Made by a program: the position numbers and the translations under genes. From positions 66,092,115 through 66,156,114 of the forward strand of contig CP092876.1 in NCBI GenBank assembly GCA_030710605.1: a stretch of DNA of 64,000 bases, in the 5' to 3' direction. Numbering within the stretch: the stretch's first letter is position 1; each line of letters opens with the position of its first letter. Below, piece by piece: positions 51,991-63,079 of the stretch. The notes beneath the pieces were generated by a model. That model was not told the origin of the DNA and did no database searches. It saw only the letters and a list, made by a program, of their open reading frames with translations. Source of the DNA: Cordylochernes scorpioides. Taxonomy: Eukaryota > Arthropoda > Arachnida > Pseudoscorpiones > Chernetidae.

Positions 51991-52734
51991 TTGGTGGTTG
52001 TAGTGTACTTGTCTTATAATAATGATAATTAACTCTGATAATGATGATAAATTTGCATATTTCACAAAGAAAAGGTGCTATGTTAATATGTTAGTTATAT
52101 ATTTAGAGCGATATCTCTGTATTCCAGAAGTAGAGGAAAATTTGTGTTTCTCCATTCGACAATAAAATCAGAATTATCATATTGAGATTCTATTGATAGA
52201 AAGATATCGTATTTGTAAACCAACTAGGAATCCTTCTTGCTTTTTTTAGAAAGAATGCTAAAAATTATTTATTATTATTATTATTTTAACAGTTGCAAAG
52301 ACACGCCATATCCACAAATAAAATAATTGCGTGTAAATCTGAAATTATATACAAATCAAATCATCGTAAAATTAACATAGTTAAACATTGGGAAGCACGC
52401 AAATAAAGCATGCTAAAAATCACAATCATTTTTAATTTTCGTTCCTATCGGAACATGGCGTGAACGGAACTTAACTAAATCTATCTAATCATCTATGGAA
52501 GACGACTAAATGTTCTATTGACGAATCACACATCCAGCATCCCACAGTATGCCAGCTGCAGAAATCCTTGAGCCAGTGCCTATCAACATTCTATCACAAT
52601 CAAACGAAACAGTCTATGTAACTTCCAAAATGGCCGATACAAATTTGTTATTTTATTATTAACACTTTAAATGAATGTGATTAAATTCCTTTATCTATAT
52701 TGTGAACTCTTTTTGCATATATGTATTGTATATA
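51991..52734. other. AT-rich DNA, no gene recognised
   Basis: No ORF or repeat with support. A short TTA microsatellite lies near 52267-52285. Confidence 0.45.
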
Positions 52735-52886
52735 CAGTAGAACCTCTTTGTAAAGTATACCTAGATGCACAGCCAAAGTGTCCTTTAGGGAGAGTTGTTC
52801 TCAGAATTGCTGAATAGTCAAAATGATAATCTTGGCGATGAAAACTGCCCTTTGTAAAGAGGTGTCTTTTCATGGAGGTTCTATTG
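52735..52886. repeat. Pogo-like MITE with TA target duplication
   Basis: 152 bp, CAGTAGAACCTCTTTGTAAA on the left, GAGGTTCTATTG on the right, TA on both sides. Internal AAAGTGTCCTTTAGGG and AGAGGTGTCTTTTC blocks match the family at 41342 and 48336. The CAGT start is shared with the Tigger element here, but the rest of its end is different, so Tigger is unlikely to be its direct parent. Confidence 0.75.
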
Positions 52887-52888
52887 TA

Positions 52889-53377
52889 TCTGTAAATGCT
52901 TTTAAATTCAAAATATTTGAATAAATCACTTTAATAATGTGTTTTCATTACTCAAAAACAGGTGTTATTTATAAGTTTGAAGATATTTGACAAAATATAT
53001 TATTCTGTTGACATTAAATACTTAAAAAGGCTATATATAGGCTGCCACTTATAACAGTCTTTGTTTTCCATTATTGCCCCTTATCTAGATAACAAATTTT
53101 CAACTTTAAATTATATTTCTTCCTAATTGAGCTCTTAGGTATTTGTGACTACAAGCACAGTAAGAGGTAATTTCATCACAAAGAATTTTTGGCTGGATTA
53201 ACCGAAATTTAGCTCTATTTTGATGAAATATTAGGAAGACAGTTAAAGCTATTTGAAGAAATAAAAAGCTTTGAATATCCCAAAAATTTAAACAACTAAA
53301 CCAAGTATTCCAATTTTTTTTTTGTTTTTATCTTTCAATTGCTTATTTTCAAAATATAAACACGCATATAGATATCG
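52889..53377. other. AT-rich spacer
   Basis: Nothing recognised. Confidence 0.4.
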
Positions 53378-53410
53378 TTTTGAAAATAGAGCAATCCATA
53401 AATAAATCTT

Positions 53411-53668
53411 TAATTAAAAAGGCATATATTGGATCAAAATATTATTTTATTCTACCAATATTTCAGTTGGCTGAACGTCAACCTTTATCAAGGTGTTATA
53501 ACATATTAATGTGTGTCAACAACAAACTCAGCGTCACAGTTTGTCTGAGTTTGTTGTTGACACACATTATTATGTTAAAACACCTTGATAAAAGTTGGCG
53601 TTCAGCCAACTGAAATATTGGTAGAATAAAATAATATTTTAATCCAATATAGGCCTTTTGATTAAAAA
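53411..53668. repeat. P1 palindrome, best preserved copy
   Basis: Arms of about 110 bp: GGCATATATTGGATCAAAAT, TACCAATATTTCAGTTGGCT, CCTTTATCAAGGTGTTATAA and TTAATGTGTGTCAACAACAA on the left, mirrored on the right to CCAATATAGGCCTTTTGATT. The loop (about 53518-53550) itself has AAACTCAG / CTGAGTTT. Left flank GAAAATAGAGCAATCCATAA (53384) recurs at 25960 and, inverted, at 46310, so the family's full end extends outward. Confidence 0.8.
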
Positions 53669-53779
53669 AAACATATAGATATATAGATAGTATATAACTT
53701 TTAATCTTTATATATACAAGGATTCAAAAGTTCTAATTATTTTTAGGCGTATGTTTCTTTTTTGAAAATAAACAATTTT

Positions 53780-53929
53780 TACTGCCTATACTGCAATGCT
53801 ATAAAGAGAAAATATTGGGAATGTACTGTCTTAATAGTGGTGAACACTTCCTACTGAGAAATCTCAGAGAGTGTTTATCACTGATGAGACTGGCTTTCCA
53901 ATAACTTATCATTACAGTAATGGCTGTAT
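53780..53929. repeat. Small palindrome of two DR1 ends
   Basis: TACTGCCTATACTGCAATGC ... TTAATAGTGGTGAACACTT is mirrored by AGTGTTTATCACTGATGAGA ... CATTACAGTAATGGCTGTA. These are the terminal 65 bp of DR1 in both orientations around 20 bp. An internal deletion of a larger DR1 palindrome would give this. Confidence 0.65.
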
Positions 53930-54335
53930 GAATTTGTTTATTTGAATAAACATACACGCATATATCGTTTATAATTTTGATTATAAATCCCCATCTTAGA
54001 GCATGTACAAAATGTAAAATGAAACAAAGGAATCCATCTTTCGCGTATTTGTTCATATAACATCAGAGGTTCTGAAGGTTTGAGGGTAAAACATCAATTA
54101 CATCGAAGTTTTCTTTCTCAAAACCTTTCAGATTTAAACTGTATTGAACTGACAAGGTAGAGTTCGATGTCATAACACCTTCCATTGTGGAAAATGTGAC
54201 ATCTTCACTTTTTTATGATAAAAACATATTCAACATGAATAAACTGATATAAATAATTATAATTAATTTATATTATTCAAATATAAGACCTATATAGAAT
54301 CATAAAGATAGAGGCTGCCTTGAGCGGCATTCATA

Positions 54336-54413
54336 GTTCTTAAAATTAAAGATACTTCGGACAGTAAATCTTTAAAAAGATGTATTGGTCGAAGTATCTT
54401 TAATTTTAAGAAC
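54336..54413. repeat. Short hairpin
   Basis: GTTCTTAAAATTAAAGATAC and TTCGG are mirrored by TCGAAGTATCTTTAATTTTA and AGAAC across about 28 bases. The stem of about 25 bp is nearly perfect. Confidence 0.7.
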
Positions 54414-55505
54414 CTATATAGAAATAGGTTTTAATAATAAAAATTGTGTTAGTCAACAATTTTGACGGATATAGTTCATAAGGAAGATATAGCCATCCAG
54501 AGTTTAAATCACAAAAATTGAGATAACTATTATTTTTATTTATATCTGTTTATTATTCAGTACCTTCAGCGCTTCTGGGAGCATCTTTGCTACAGCTCTA
54601 GGTTAGAATACGTACTTTGTTGGTTTTTGGATGAATTCTTCTACTTATAGCGCTATGAATGGGCTGCAAAACTTTTGTGCAGTTCGCTCCTTATAGAAGG
54701 AAACTACCAACCAATATTAAAAATTAAATTTCATTCAAATCATTTCCATTGTTACTTCAACCACCTATTCTAAGGATTCCACAAGGTGTATAAGCATTTT
54801 TAAAATTTTTTTTTTTTTTTTGAGATACTCTTTGATATAGCTTCCAATATTCCAATGGTCCAAAGAACACTTTTAATTGGTTTCCTGCAAATTTCATTTC
54901 AGTCAAAAATACAAGATATTTGCATTTAGTTTAATTGCATTGAACACAAGGTATTTGTTTGTAATATTTCTCTAGTGATATTCAGCTTCTGATATGTCAA
55001 AATAGTGAACGATTTGAGAAATATATTGGTAAATTGTAGAAGGTTTGAAAAATAAAGGATATATTTATACTATAGAATCCCCTAAATAGGTTAAGTAGCA
55101 GCTCAAATCTATGGGGAGCTATAATGGAACGAATCCAGCCAATCACGTCAGGAATAGCCAATACTGCAGTCGATCCCAATTTTCACCAGACGGCCCAGCA
55201 GTTTTAATATAACCCCGAATAATGTAACCTCTCCACTCGAAAGTAATTTAGTTTTTATTTTTTACAGAGCGGCGCTTTTAAATTAATTCTTATGAATGAT
55301 TTTTTGAGACGTGTGTTTACTAAATGAGTTAATCTTGGTTTTCTTTCGCCTTTCCAGTATTCTTCTGTTATTATTTTGCAATATATATATATATAGAAAC
55401 ATCTTCTTATTAATATTTAAAAATTTTTGCCAAAAATTGGAAAATACATATTTAATTAATATCCGATGAAAATAGTAAATTCAAAAAATTAATTGCGGCT
55501 TAAAA
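54414..55505. other. AT-rich DNA, no gene recognised
   Basis: No supported feature. The GC-moderate patch at 55100-55220 has no coding signature. Confidence 0.4.
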
Positions 55506-56850
55506 TACAGGGTGATCCAAAAGTCCCGCACAACTTTAAAAATTAATAACTCCCCGAATATTTGCGCTAGAGCAATGCGGTAAACACCATTGTGTTCAGG
55601 ATGCAATGGGATTTTTTATGGCAAATAATGAAAAATTCGAAATTGATTTTAGTTACAATTTTATTCGCCAGATGGCGCTCTACCAGAATCAGAGATTCAG
55701 CGGCCAAATTGTTTAATAAATTGAAAAATATAACTGATCGACACGTATTATTCCTTTTTGAATACCAGGAAAGAACCCTAATAACATCAAATAACAAATT
55801 AATAAAACACCACTTCGCCAAAAGTATGAAGAATTGGTTAACGATTTTCAAATACAATCAGAGATATGTAAAATAGGTAAATGCAAATTAAAACATGTAG
55901 CAAAAAGAAAATTGATATTTTAGATACGGTTTGTTTCCGAAGATAATAAATTTCTAATATTTTTAATTCAACTCTCACTCAGTGTCGATTATGTTTATTT
56001 TAATTCATTTGAAAAATATGTATCTATCTCTGATAATTTATTTTACTCTGGAATGTCGTTGTTGTTTTTGTCGTGTCCAATAAATAGCCTCAGATGTCTC
56101 CATGCATTTCTATCACAGCAGCAGCAGCAATGTCCACTATCTTGGATGTATGAAGCTGCTGCTCTGGGTCTATGTCAATTTTCTGCAAGGCTGCGGGCAT
56201 GAGAATATGTGGGTAGGTGTTAGTTCCACACCAGGACAGTTGTTGCATGTTCTATAGGTTCTTGTGTCATCTGGATGTATTTTCATTCCTTTTTATTTTT
56301 TGTTCAAAGTCTTATTATAGTTTTTGTCAGTTTTCCCTCAGAGTTTATTTCACATATTTGATCTTTTCTTATTTTTTGTTTAATTATCTTGTATTTTGCC
56401 AAAGCATCAGCGTCAAATACTGACATTTGTTCTTTATTTTGGCTCAGCTTTCTGGCTTCCTTTGCCAAATCAACTGCCATTTCATTACCCCCGATCTCAA
56501 CACGGGCAGGAATCCATTGTAGAATGCAGTTATTCTCCAATTATTCCAGTTGGGTAAGTAACGAGTTTATTTTCTGTGTGATTCTAGTATTGCCCTTCTG
56601 AATTGCTTCTAGAGCGGATATGGAGTCGCTGTATATTAAAATTCCTTCTGCTTGATGCAGGGATGGTTGGTTAAGGCATAAATCAAGAGCTTTCCAGATA
56701 GCTGTCAGTTCACAAGTGAAGTTTGACGAAATCTGTCCTGCTCCTTCTTTGTTTTGATGTATGTTCCATCTTGCAGTATTATGTTAATTCCGGCCCCTCC
56801 ATTACTCAGGGTAAGGTCTGAAGATCCATCTGTATATGCTGTTAAAGGGC
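55506..56850 (-). pseudogene. LINE copy C: RNase H, C-terminus and 3' UTR
   Basis: Minus-strand order: RNase H begins YTDGSSDLTLSNGGAGINI near 56845, continues SDSISALEAIQKGN and LQWIPARVEIGGNEMAVDLAKEA (the last carrying a conserved acidic residue), then a zinc-type C-terminus (CNNCPGVELTPTHIL near 56240) and LLDTTKTTTTFQSKIN near 56060, then the 3' UTR shared with 4394 and 13130, ending GGATCACCCTG at 55508. Frames shift between blocks. It meets a plus-strand LINE head to head at about 56850, so its 5' part has been lost. Confidence 0.8.
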
Positions 56851-59800
56851 GTGGCCTAGCATTTTTTATCAAGAATTTGTACTATGAGGACATAGCCGTT
56901 AATATTACAAACACATTAGACCTCGAAGCCCAAGGTATCAAAGTCTACCTCAATCAAAACAAAGCCATCAACATATACAATATGTATCACCCTCCAAACA
57001 ATACATTTATTGACGATGGAACAATGGCTCAATTTCTTACAGACAACACTATTATTGTAGGTGACCTTAATGCCAAACATCAACTATGGGGATGTTCTAC
57101 GCCAAACCCAAGAGGCAAAATACTATCAAACATATTTGACGACAATGCCTTCATGTGCTTAAATGATGGGAATCCTACCCATCATTCCTACAAGCTATAA
57201 TACTGCACAAGCTCTTGATATAAGTTTTTACTATCCTGACATTTTCCACAAATGCAAATAGCAAATATTAAAAAGTCTTGTAAGTGATCATTTGCCTAAT
57301 TTGATAGAAATTAGCACCAAGACCAAAACTAGCTCAATTAAGAAAAATTCTGGAACTTCAAAAAGGCTAATATGGTATCTTTCGAAAACACCATTATTAA
57401 AGCAGCCAAAGTTTCAATTCAAAGAGGTAATATTAAGAAATGGATTCCAAATTATACACACCAGGCAAAAAATATTCAAACGATCATAACTAAAAGAAAT
57501 GAACTACAAAAAAGCTCACCCAAAACCAAACAAATTGTATAACTGAACTGAACATTGTGATTGCAAAAATAAAAAGATTATACGTAAATGTAAAAAGGGA
57601 AAAATGGAAACAAACTTGTGAAAACCTGAACCCAAGAAACCCAAATACAAAACTTTGGAATTTGGCAAAACAAATTGACAGAGCCCAGCCACAAACTGAA
57701 AACACAAATATGATTAAGAATACAGATAGTACACCAGCAACTAATTACAAAATTGCTGCCAATCTTTTAGGTAATTCACATCAAATAAGTAGTAAAATCA
57801 AGGTTGAAAAAAGAAAGATTATTCATGACTGTAAAATATCACCAGCACTCATAATATTTTCCATGAAAAAAATCATTATGAAAAAGCTAGCTTATGCATA
57901 AGAAAACACTGACCTAAACAAGACTCCTGGGCCAGATGGAATCCATGGCCGAATGATATCAAACTTGGGCAAAATTGGCAAAGAAAGACTTCTTAATATT
58001 TTCAATAACTCCTGGAAAACTGGAAAATTGCCTCAAGACTGTAAAAACGCAACAATAAATCCCATTAAAAAACTTGACAAATCTGCTGATGACCCAAAAA
58101 ACTACCGACCTATCTCCCTAACAAATATTTTCTGCAAATTAATGGAAAAATTATACTCAGACGACTCACCTACCACCCCGACACAAGAAATCTCTTACCA
58201 GAAGAACAATATGGATTTAGGAAAGGACATGGGACAATAGACCAACTCTTATTTTTCACACAAAAGGTAAAAGATGCACAAAACAAACAAACCAACTAAC
58301 CACACCATAGCTGCTTTTTAGACCTTACACAAGCTTTTGATAAGGTATGGAAAAACAAGTTAATTACAAAATTATACAAACATTTCAAAATTGATGGAAA
58401 AGCTATCACTTGGATAAATGATTCCCTTAAAAATATATAAATCAGGGTCAAATATAATGGCACTCTATCTAAAACATTTAAATTGTACCAAGGATTACCA
58501 CAAGGATCAATCCTTAGCCCAACTCTCTTCGCCCTATTTATAGCAGGCATAGAAGAAAAAATTTCACATAAAACCAATATTGGACTTTTCGCTGATGACA
58601 TTATTCTATGGAGTAGCAACACTAACTGGAAAAAAGCTGAAAGAGATTTGAACAAGACTCTTCTCCACCTAGAAAAAATTGCTAATAAACATAAATTAGA
58701 ATTTAACCCCCAAAAATCTGAAACCTGTCTTTTTACTACCGATAAGAAACTATACAAAATAAGACCAAATATTATTCTGAAAGAACAACAATTGCAATAT
58801 AATAAACATCCTAAATATCTCGGCTACACCCTGGATCCAGAAATTAACTCCAGTAAGCATATTGAAGGAGTTGTTAGAAAAGGAAGAGACCGACTAAAAA
58901 TCTTGAAATATATTTCAGGAAAAGTGGGGAGCTGAAGCAACAACACTAAAATTAACTTACACATCTCTAATGAGACTTATCTTGGAATATGGATATTAAA
59001 TCTATGGTACAGCATCTGAAACAAATCTAAAAACACTGGAAAGGATACAACTAAATGCAGCTAGAATTATTGCAGGTTTTCGAAATACCTGCCCTAATGA
59101 TATTGTACTTTACGAGGCAGACATTATGCCCTTGAAGGATAGAATAAGCTACAATCTGCCAAAATATATAAACAAAATCAAGAGTTATGAAAACAAACAC
59201 AGAACTTTCAATTGCATACTTAATTGGGAACCCAATATAAGACTCAAAAAAGAAGGCCCTCTCCACCTGGCCAAAAGAAATAGATTTTTAAAATATAAAG
59301 TGGAAAAATATTATTTAGCTGAAAAAATATCTCCATGCGAACCACTAACAAAATGTTATTTTTAATGCCACTTCAAATGAACCCACCAACAGACGATACC
59401 AAAATCCAGAATACTTAAAACAATTATCATTAGAAATAATTAATATAAAATTCCTAAAAATGCAATAACTATCTATACCGATGGTAGCAGAGACGAGTTG
59501 GGACACACTGGCAGTGGCTCTCTCATTAAAACCACAAATGGCAATGAGAAAATAAACAGAAGGAATCCAGAATTTTGCTCAGTCTTCAGATCAGAACTTA
59601 TAGCCATCTATGAAGTCTTAAAATCCATCAGAAACATTAAACATCACGATATATGGATTATTACTGATAGTAGAAGTGCCATACAACACTTGAGTCACAC
59701 AGGGGATCTTAGAGAGAAATTAAGCAGGAACATAATTGGTTATCTCCAAAAACTCTCAATACCTAAAAATTTCACCTTCAATGGATACCCTTACATGTTA

Positions 59801-59950
59801 GCATTGAAGGCAATGAAGCTGCTGATGCGCTAGCGAAAAAAGGCACAAAAGAACCCTTGCTACAGAAAAATAAACTTACTTTTAAAGAAATAGAAACAGT
59901 AGCCAAAATAAACAAGAACTGGAGGATCCCACCTTGGTATACCCTAGAAG
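56850..59950 (+). pseudogene. Jockey/I-group LINE: endonuclease, RT, RNase H
   Basis: A nearly full-length but broken ORF2. Endonuclease: NIYNMYHPPNN and IIVGDLNAKHQLWGC (57050-57090). RT: TPGPDGIHGRMI near 57935, NYRPISLTNIFCK near 58100, LDLTQAFDKVW near 58320, QGLPQGSILSPTLFALF near 58490 and FADDIILWSS near 58590. RNase H: IYTDGSRDELGHTGSGSL near 59475, RSELIAIYEVL and ITDSRSAIQHL to about 59830. Stops occur near 57200, 57900, 58240, 58300 and 58440. The 5' end is cut at the junction with the minus-strand LINE. Confidence 0.87.
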
Positions 59951-60200
59951 CAGATGGCCACCCAGACCTTTAGGTCCACAAGCCGGCATGCGAAGCATGC
60001 CCTTCGCTGCTATTCTGTTCAACTCATAAGCCAAGTAACGGTATCCAAGCTAGTGCTTGGACATTGTACCTGGAAACACCCCCTCCCAGACAACGTGTCT
60101 GGAAGGATTTCTATACCGGTGGCCTTTAATCATAGCAAAATAGGAAACTATCTACTGTGTCCAGCAGGGACCGCGGGGAGGCAGCCCCCAGTCGAATCTG
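59951..60200. other. Junction between two opposed LINEs
   Basis: Less AT-rich sequence with GCATGCGAAGCATGC-type short palindromes (59988-60002) and CCAGACAACGTGTCTGG (60087-60103). It probably holds the 3' untranslated ends of one or both neighbours; no clear boundary. Confidence 0.4.
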
Positions 60201-62520
60201 TTCACTCACAGGTGAGGAAAAGCTCAGCTGCCACGTCGTGGGCTTTCTCAAGAAGCTTGCTGTGATTTCTCAGCAGCTTACTCTTGATCGCGCCCCTCGC
60301 CCTCCTTCTCTCTTCCTGCACACCCACTACCCTTGGACAATCCAAGACGTAGTGGCGTGCATTCATATCCCTTTCTCCATAGACGCAATCAGGGTTTCTC
60401 TTAATTTTAAATCTGTGGAGACTTGCGGAAGAGCCCATGTCCCGAACTACCCTAATGAGTTTGTGGGACATTACCTTACAGAGGTACTTGGGTGTTGTTA
60501 CCCCATTGAATACCTCTCTCCCCTTCACACTGTTCCTCCATCTGTCCAACCATAAGTCCTGGACGTGCCCCATGATCCTCCTATAAACTTCTTTCTTGGT
60601 CACTGGGGTCCTCAGTGATCTACCTCTAAAGCATCCTGCCTTAGCGATCCTGTCTGCGAACTCATGACCTTCGATGAGGCTGTGTCTCCTAAACCAAGGA
60701 AGCTCCGGAGCCCGCGTCATCATCTCCAGCTCCTGGATTATTTGCCGCGCGAGTTGCCCTTTCTCCAGATTGATGGCGACGAGGGCCGACATACAATCTG
60801 AATAGAGGCGGTCCGGTTGAAGTTCTTCTCGGCACACACTCTGAGGGCTACCCTGATCGCAACCAGCTCGGCTGAAAAGACCAATTCGTCCACTCTGAGT
60901 GTTAAACTTTCTTGGAAGATCAGCTCTCCATTAGTGAATATCACTACCCCAGCTCCAGTATTGGTTCCAGACTTACTACAATCAGTGAAAACCTCCGTGC
61001 CAATCCCTGTCGGCCCTCCAGGACTCCAATTCCACTTTAGCAACCAGTGCGGAGGCTTCGTTGGATCCCTCTTCTATTCCAGGGCCCCCGCTTCAAGTCC
61101 CAGGGCATCTTCCCTGTTCTCCCAGATCTTCTGTCTGATGGTCTCCTCCTCTAGTTTCAATCCTATGGGTATAAACCCAGCGAAGACCAAAAAGGCCTCA
61201 CTGCTGGAAGTGCGATATCCCCCTGTGATTCTGAGTGCCGCTGTCCTCTGCACTATCTCTAGAGTTTTTGCCACCTTCTGATCCCTGTTATACAGCAGGA
61301 TTGGCTCGACACAGGAGAGGCAGAGGTTGCTAAAAATAGGACCCTCCTTCTCCCCCCCCCCTGTTGAGAGCCAACCAGGAAAGGCCTGCACAACGCCTCC
61401 CTGCCTCTCGCCACCATCTCCTCCGCCTGGTATTGCCAACCCACCTTGTCATCAATGACCACCCCCAGAATGGTCATCCTATTGACCACGCTACCCTCCG
61501 TTCTTCCATCCGGATAGCCGGCTTGTGTTCCCATTTGATCCCTTTCCTTTTAGTTCTTATGTCCCTAGGCTTAAAGCTGAGGGCTTTAGTTTTGGAGACA
61601 TTGAACTTAAGGCCCAGATCGAGAGAATTTGGAGAGAAGTTCCAACACACTTCTCAGCCTTCGCTCTCGAAGCAGCCTCAATGATGAGGAACTGCTCGTC
61701 AGCATAGAGAACCAGCCTGGCTCCCTCAGGGAGCTCCTCCTGGAAAACGGTGTTTACCAGGATATTCCACAGAATAGGTCCGCAGCAAGAGCCCTGGGGC
61801 AACCCCTAGCACAGCTTCTTTCCAACTTCCGCCCACCAAAACTGAGGCTAATCCGTCTATCCCTCAGGAAGTCACGAATCAAGCTTCACAAATTATCAGG
61901 ACAACCCATGTCCATCAAATTTCTCATCAGCTTGTTCCAGCTCATGGAGTTGAACGTGCCATCAATGTCCAGGGCCACGAAAAGAACCCAAGCACCCTTA
62001 TTTAAGCCCATCTCAACCCCCTCTAACACCTCGTTCAGAGCTGTGGTTGTGGACTTTCCTTCCCTAAAACCATGTTGGAAAGAGGAAAGAAGCTCATTAC
62101 TCTCTAGCCAATGCTTCAGTCGCTGAGCTAGTAGGCTATCCAGGACCATACCTAGACACACTAGTAAAGAAAGCGGACTATAATCATTAGGAGAATTACC
62201 CTTTCTACCAGACTTTTCGAGAAGCACTATTCGGGCAACCTTCCATGCCTCAGGAAATGTACCAGTGTCCAGGCACCTATTGAATAACCCGGAAAGAAGC
62301 GATGGGTGCATCCTTACCAGGGCTTTCACGACCGTGTTATCGATCCCTTCGGGACCAGGAGATTTCCTTTTCCAGAACTTGAAAGCCGTCAGTTTCACCT
62401 CATTCTCAGAAAAGAGCGGAACTACCAAACCACAAGTGGTCAGAGATATCTCGTCCTCTGGTTCCTCGTTTCCGAAGTGCCGATCCAAGTTGTTTTTATT
62501 TTGTCTTCTGCTTTCGAGCG
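60201..62520 (-). pseudogene. LOA/R1-group LINE with RNase H, decayed
   Basis: Minus strand, from high to low coordinates: RT start (KRKSPGPEGIDNTVVKAL near 62340, ALDIDGTFNSMSWNKL near 61950), PQGSCCGPILWNILVN near 61795, the active-site box as YADE instead of YADD near 61705, thumb-like VQRTAALRITGGYRTSSSEA near 61240, RNase H VFTDCSKSGTNTGAGVVIF near 60985 and DCMSALVAI near 60790, then the C-terminal region to 60202. Several frameshifts (near 61890, 61540, 61070, 60740) break it. The VQR.AALR...YRT pattern is typical of the R1/LOA group, and RNase H favours LOA. Confidence 0.85.
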
Positions 62521-62539
62521 AGTAGGTCTAGAACACATT

Positions 62540-62821
62540 CTCTCTGAATTTTCTCATTGTTGGTGGATGAAACAGCACCAGTGATTATTTTGGCCGCTTT
62601 TGCTTGAACACTGTCTAGTCTTACTTTTAGTTATGAGCTTGAGGGAGCCCAGACCGGTGTTGCATATTCCATTATCGGCCTTATTAAGGTGGTATATCTT
62701 GTTCTGAGAATTCTGGGTTTTTCTCCCCAATTTTTTCCACAAAGCCTTCTCAGAATGTTTAGTTTTCTGATAGCTCTATTTGAGGTGCTAATTATGTGTT
62801 CTGAAAATTCCAATTCCTCAT
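62540..62821 (-). pseudogene. Jockey-like LINE, RT thumb region (downstream part)
   Basis: Encodes FSEHIISTSNRAIRKLNILRR and IRPIMEYATPVWAP, the region after the RT active site in jockey-type LINEs. It continues the ORF at 63080-64000, from which it is separated by a 250 bp insertion. Confidence 0.75.
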
Positions 62822-63075
62822 CAATAATAATTAAAATAATTTTGTTGACATCTTGTCAATACATGCACAGTCTGCACTATTAAAAAAAAGATAATATGCA
62901 TTATATACACTATGTACAATGAATATGGCGCCTCTGCCAGCGCTGCAGAATTTGGTGGAGAATCGCCAGTGGGTCTCCAGCGACACCACGCATTTTGCGA
63001 TCTACGATGAATACGTAGATCGCGTACTTCGCCGCTTAGGAGATGGTGATGGCGTGGTCCTCGAGACCAACTTGA
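62822..63075 (-). mobile_element. LINE C-terminus/3' UTR insertion (49.8 kb family)
   Basis: Reverse-complement match to 49940-50197: GGTCTCGAGGACCACGCC, GTAGATCGC, GGCGCCATATTCATTGTACA and ATTGACAAGATGTCAACAAA. It starts at the GLEDHAI point and so lacks the ribozyme part. Flanking RT sequence of the host LINE resumes on both sides, which makes it a clean insertion. Confidence 0.8.
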
Positions 63076-63079
63076 AAGA

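Noticed and set aside
53411..53668. CRISPR-like or satellite array among the repeated palindromes
   Set aside because: Repeats are inverted, few and irregularly spaced, with no regular spacers.
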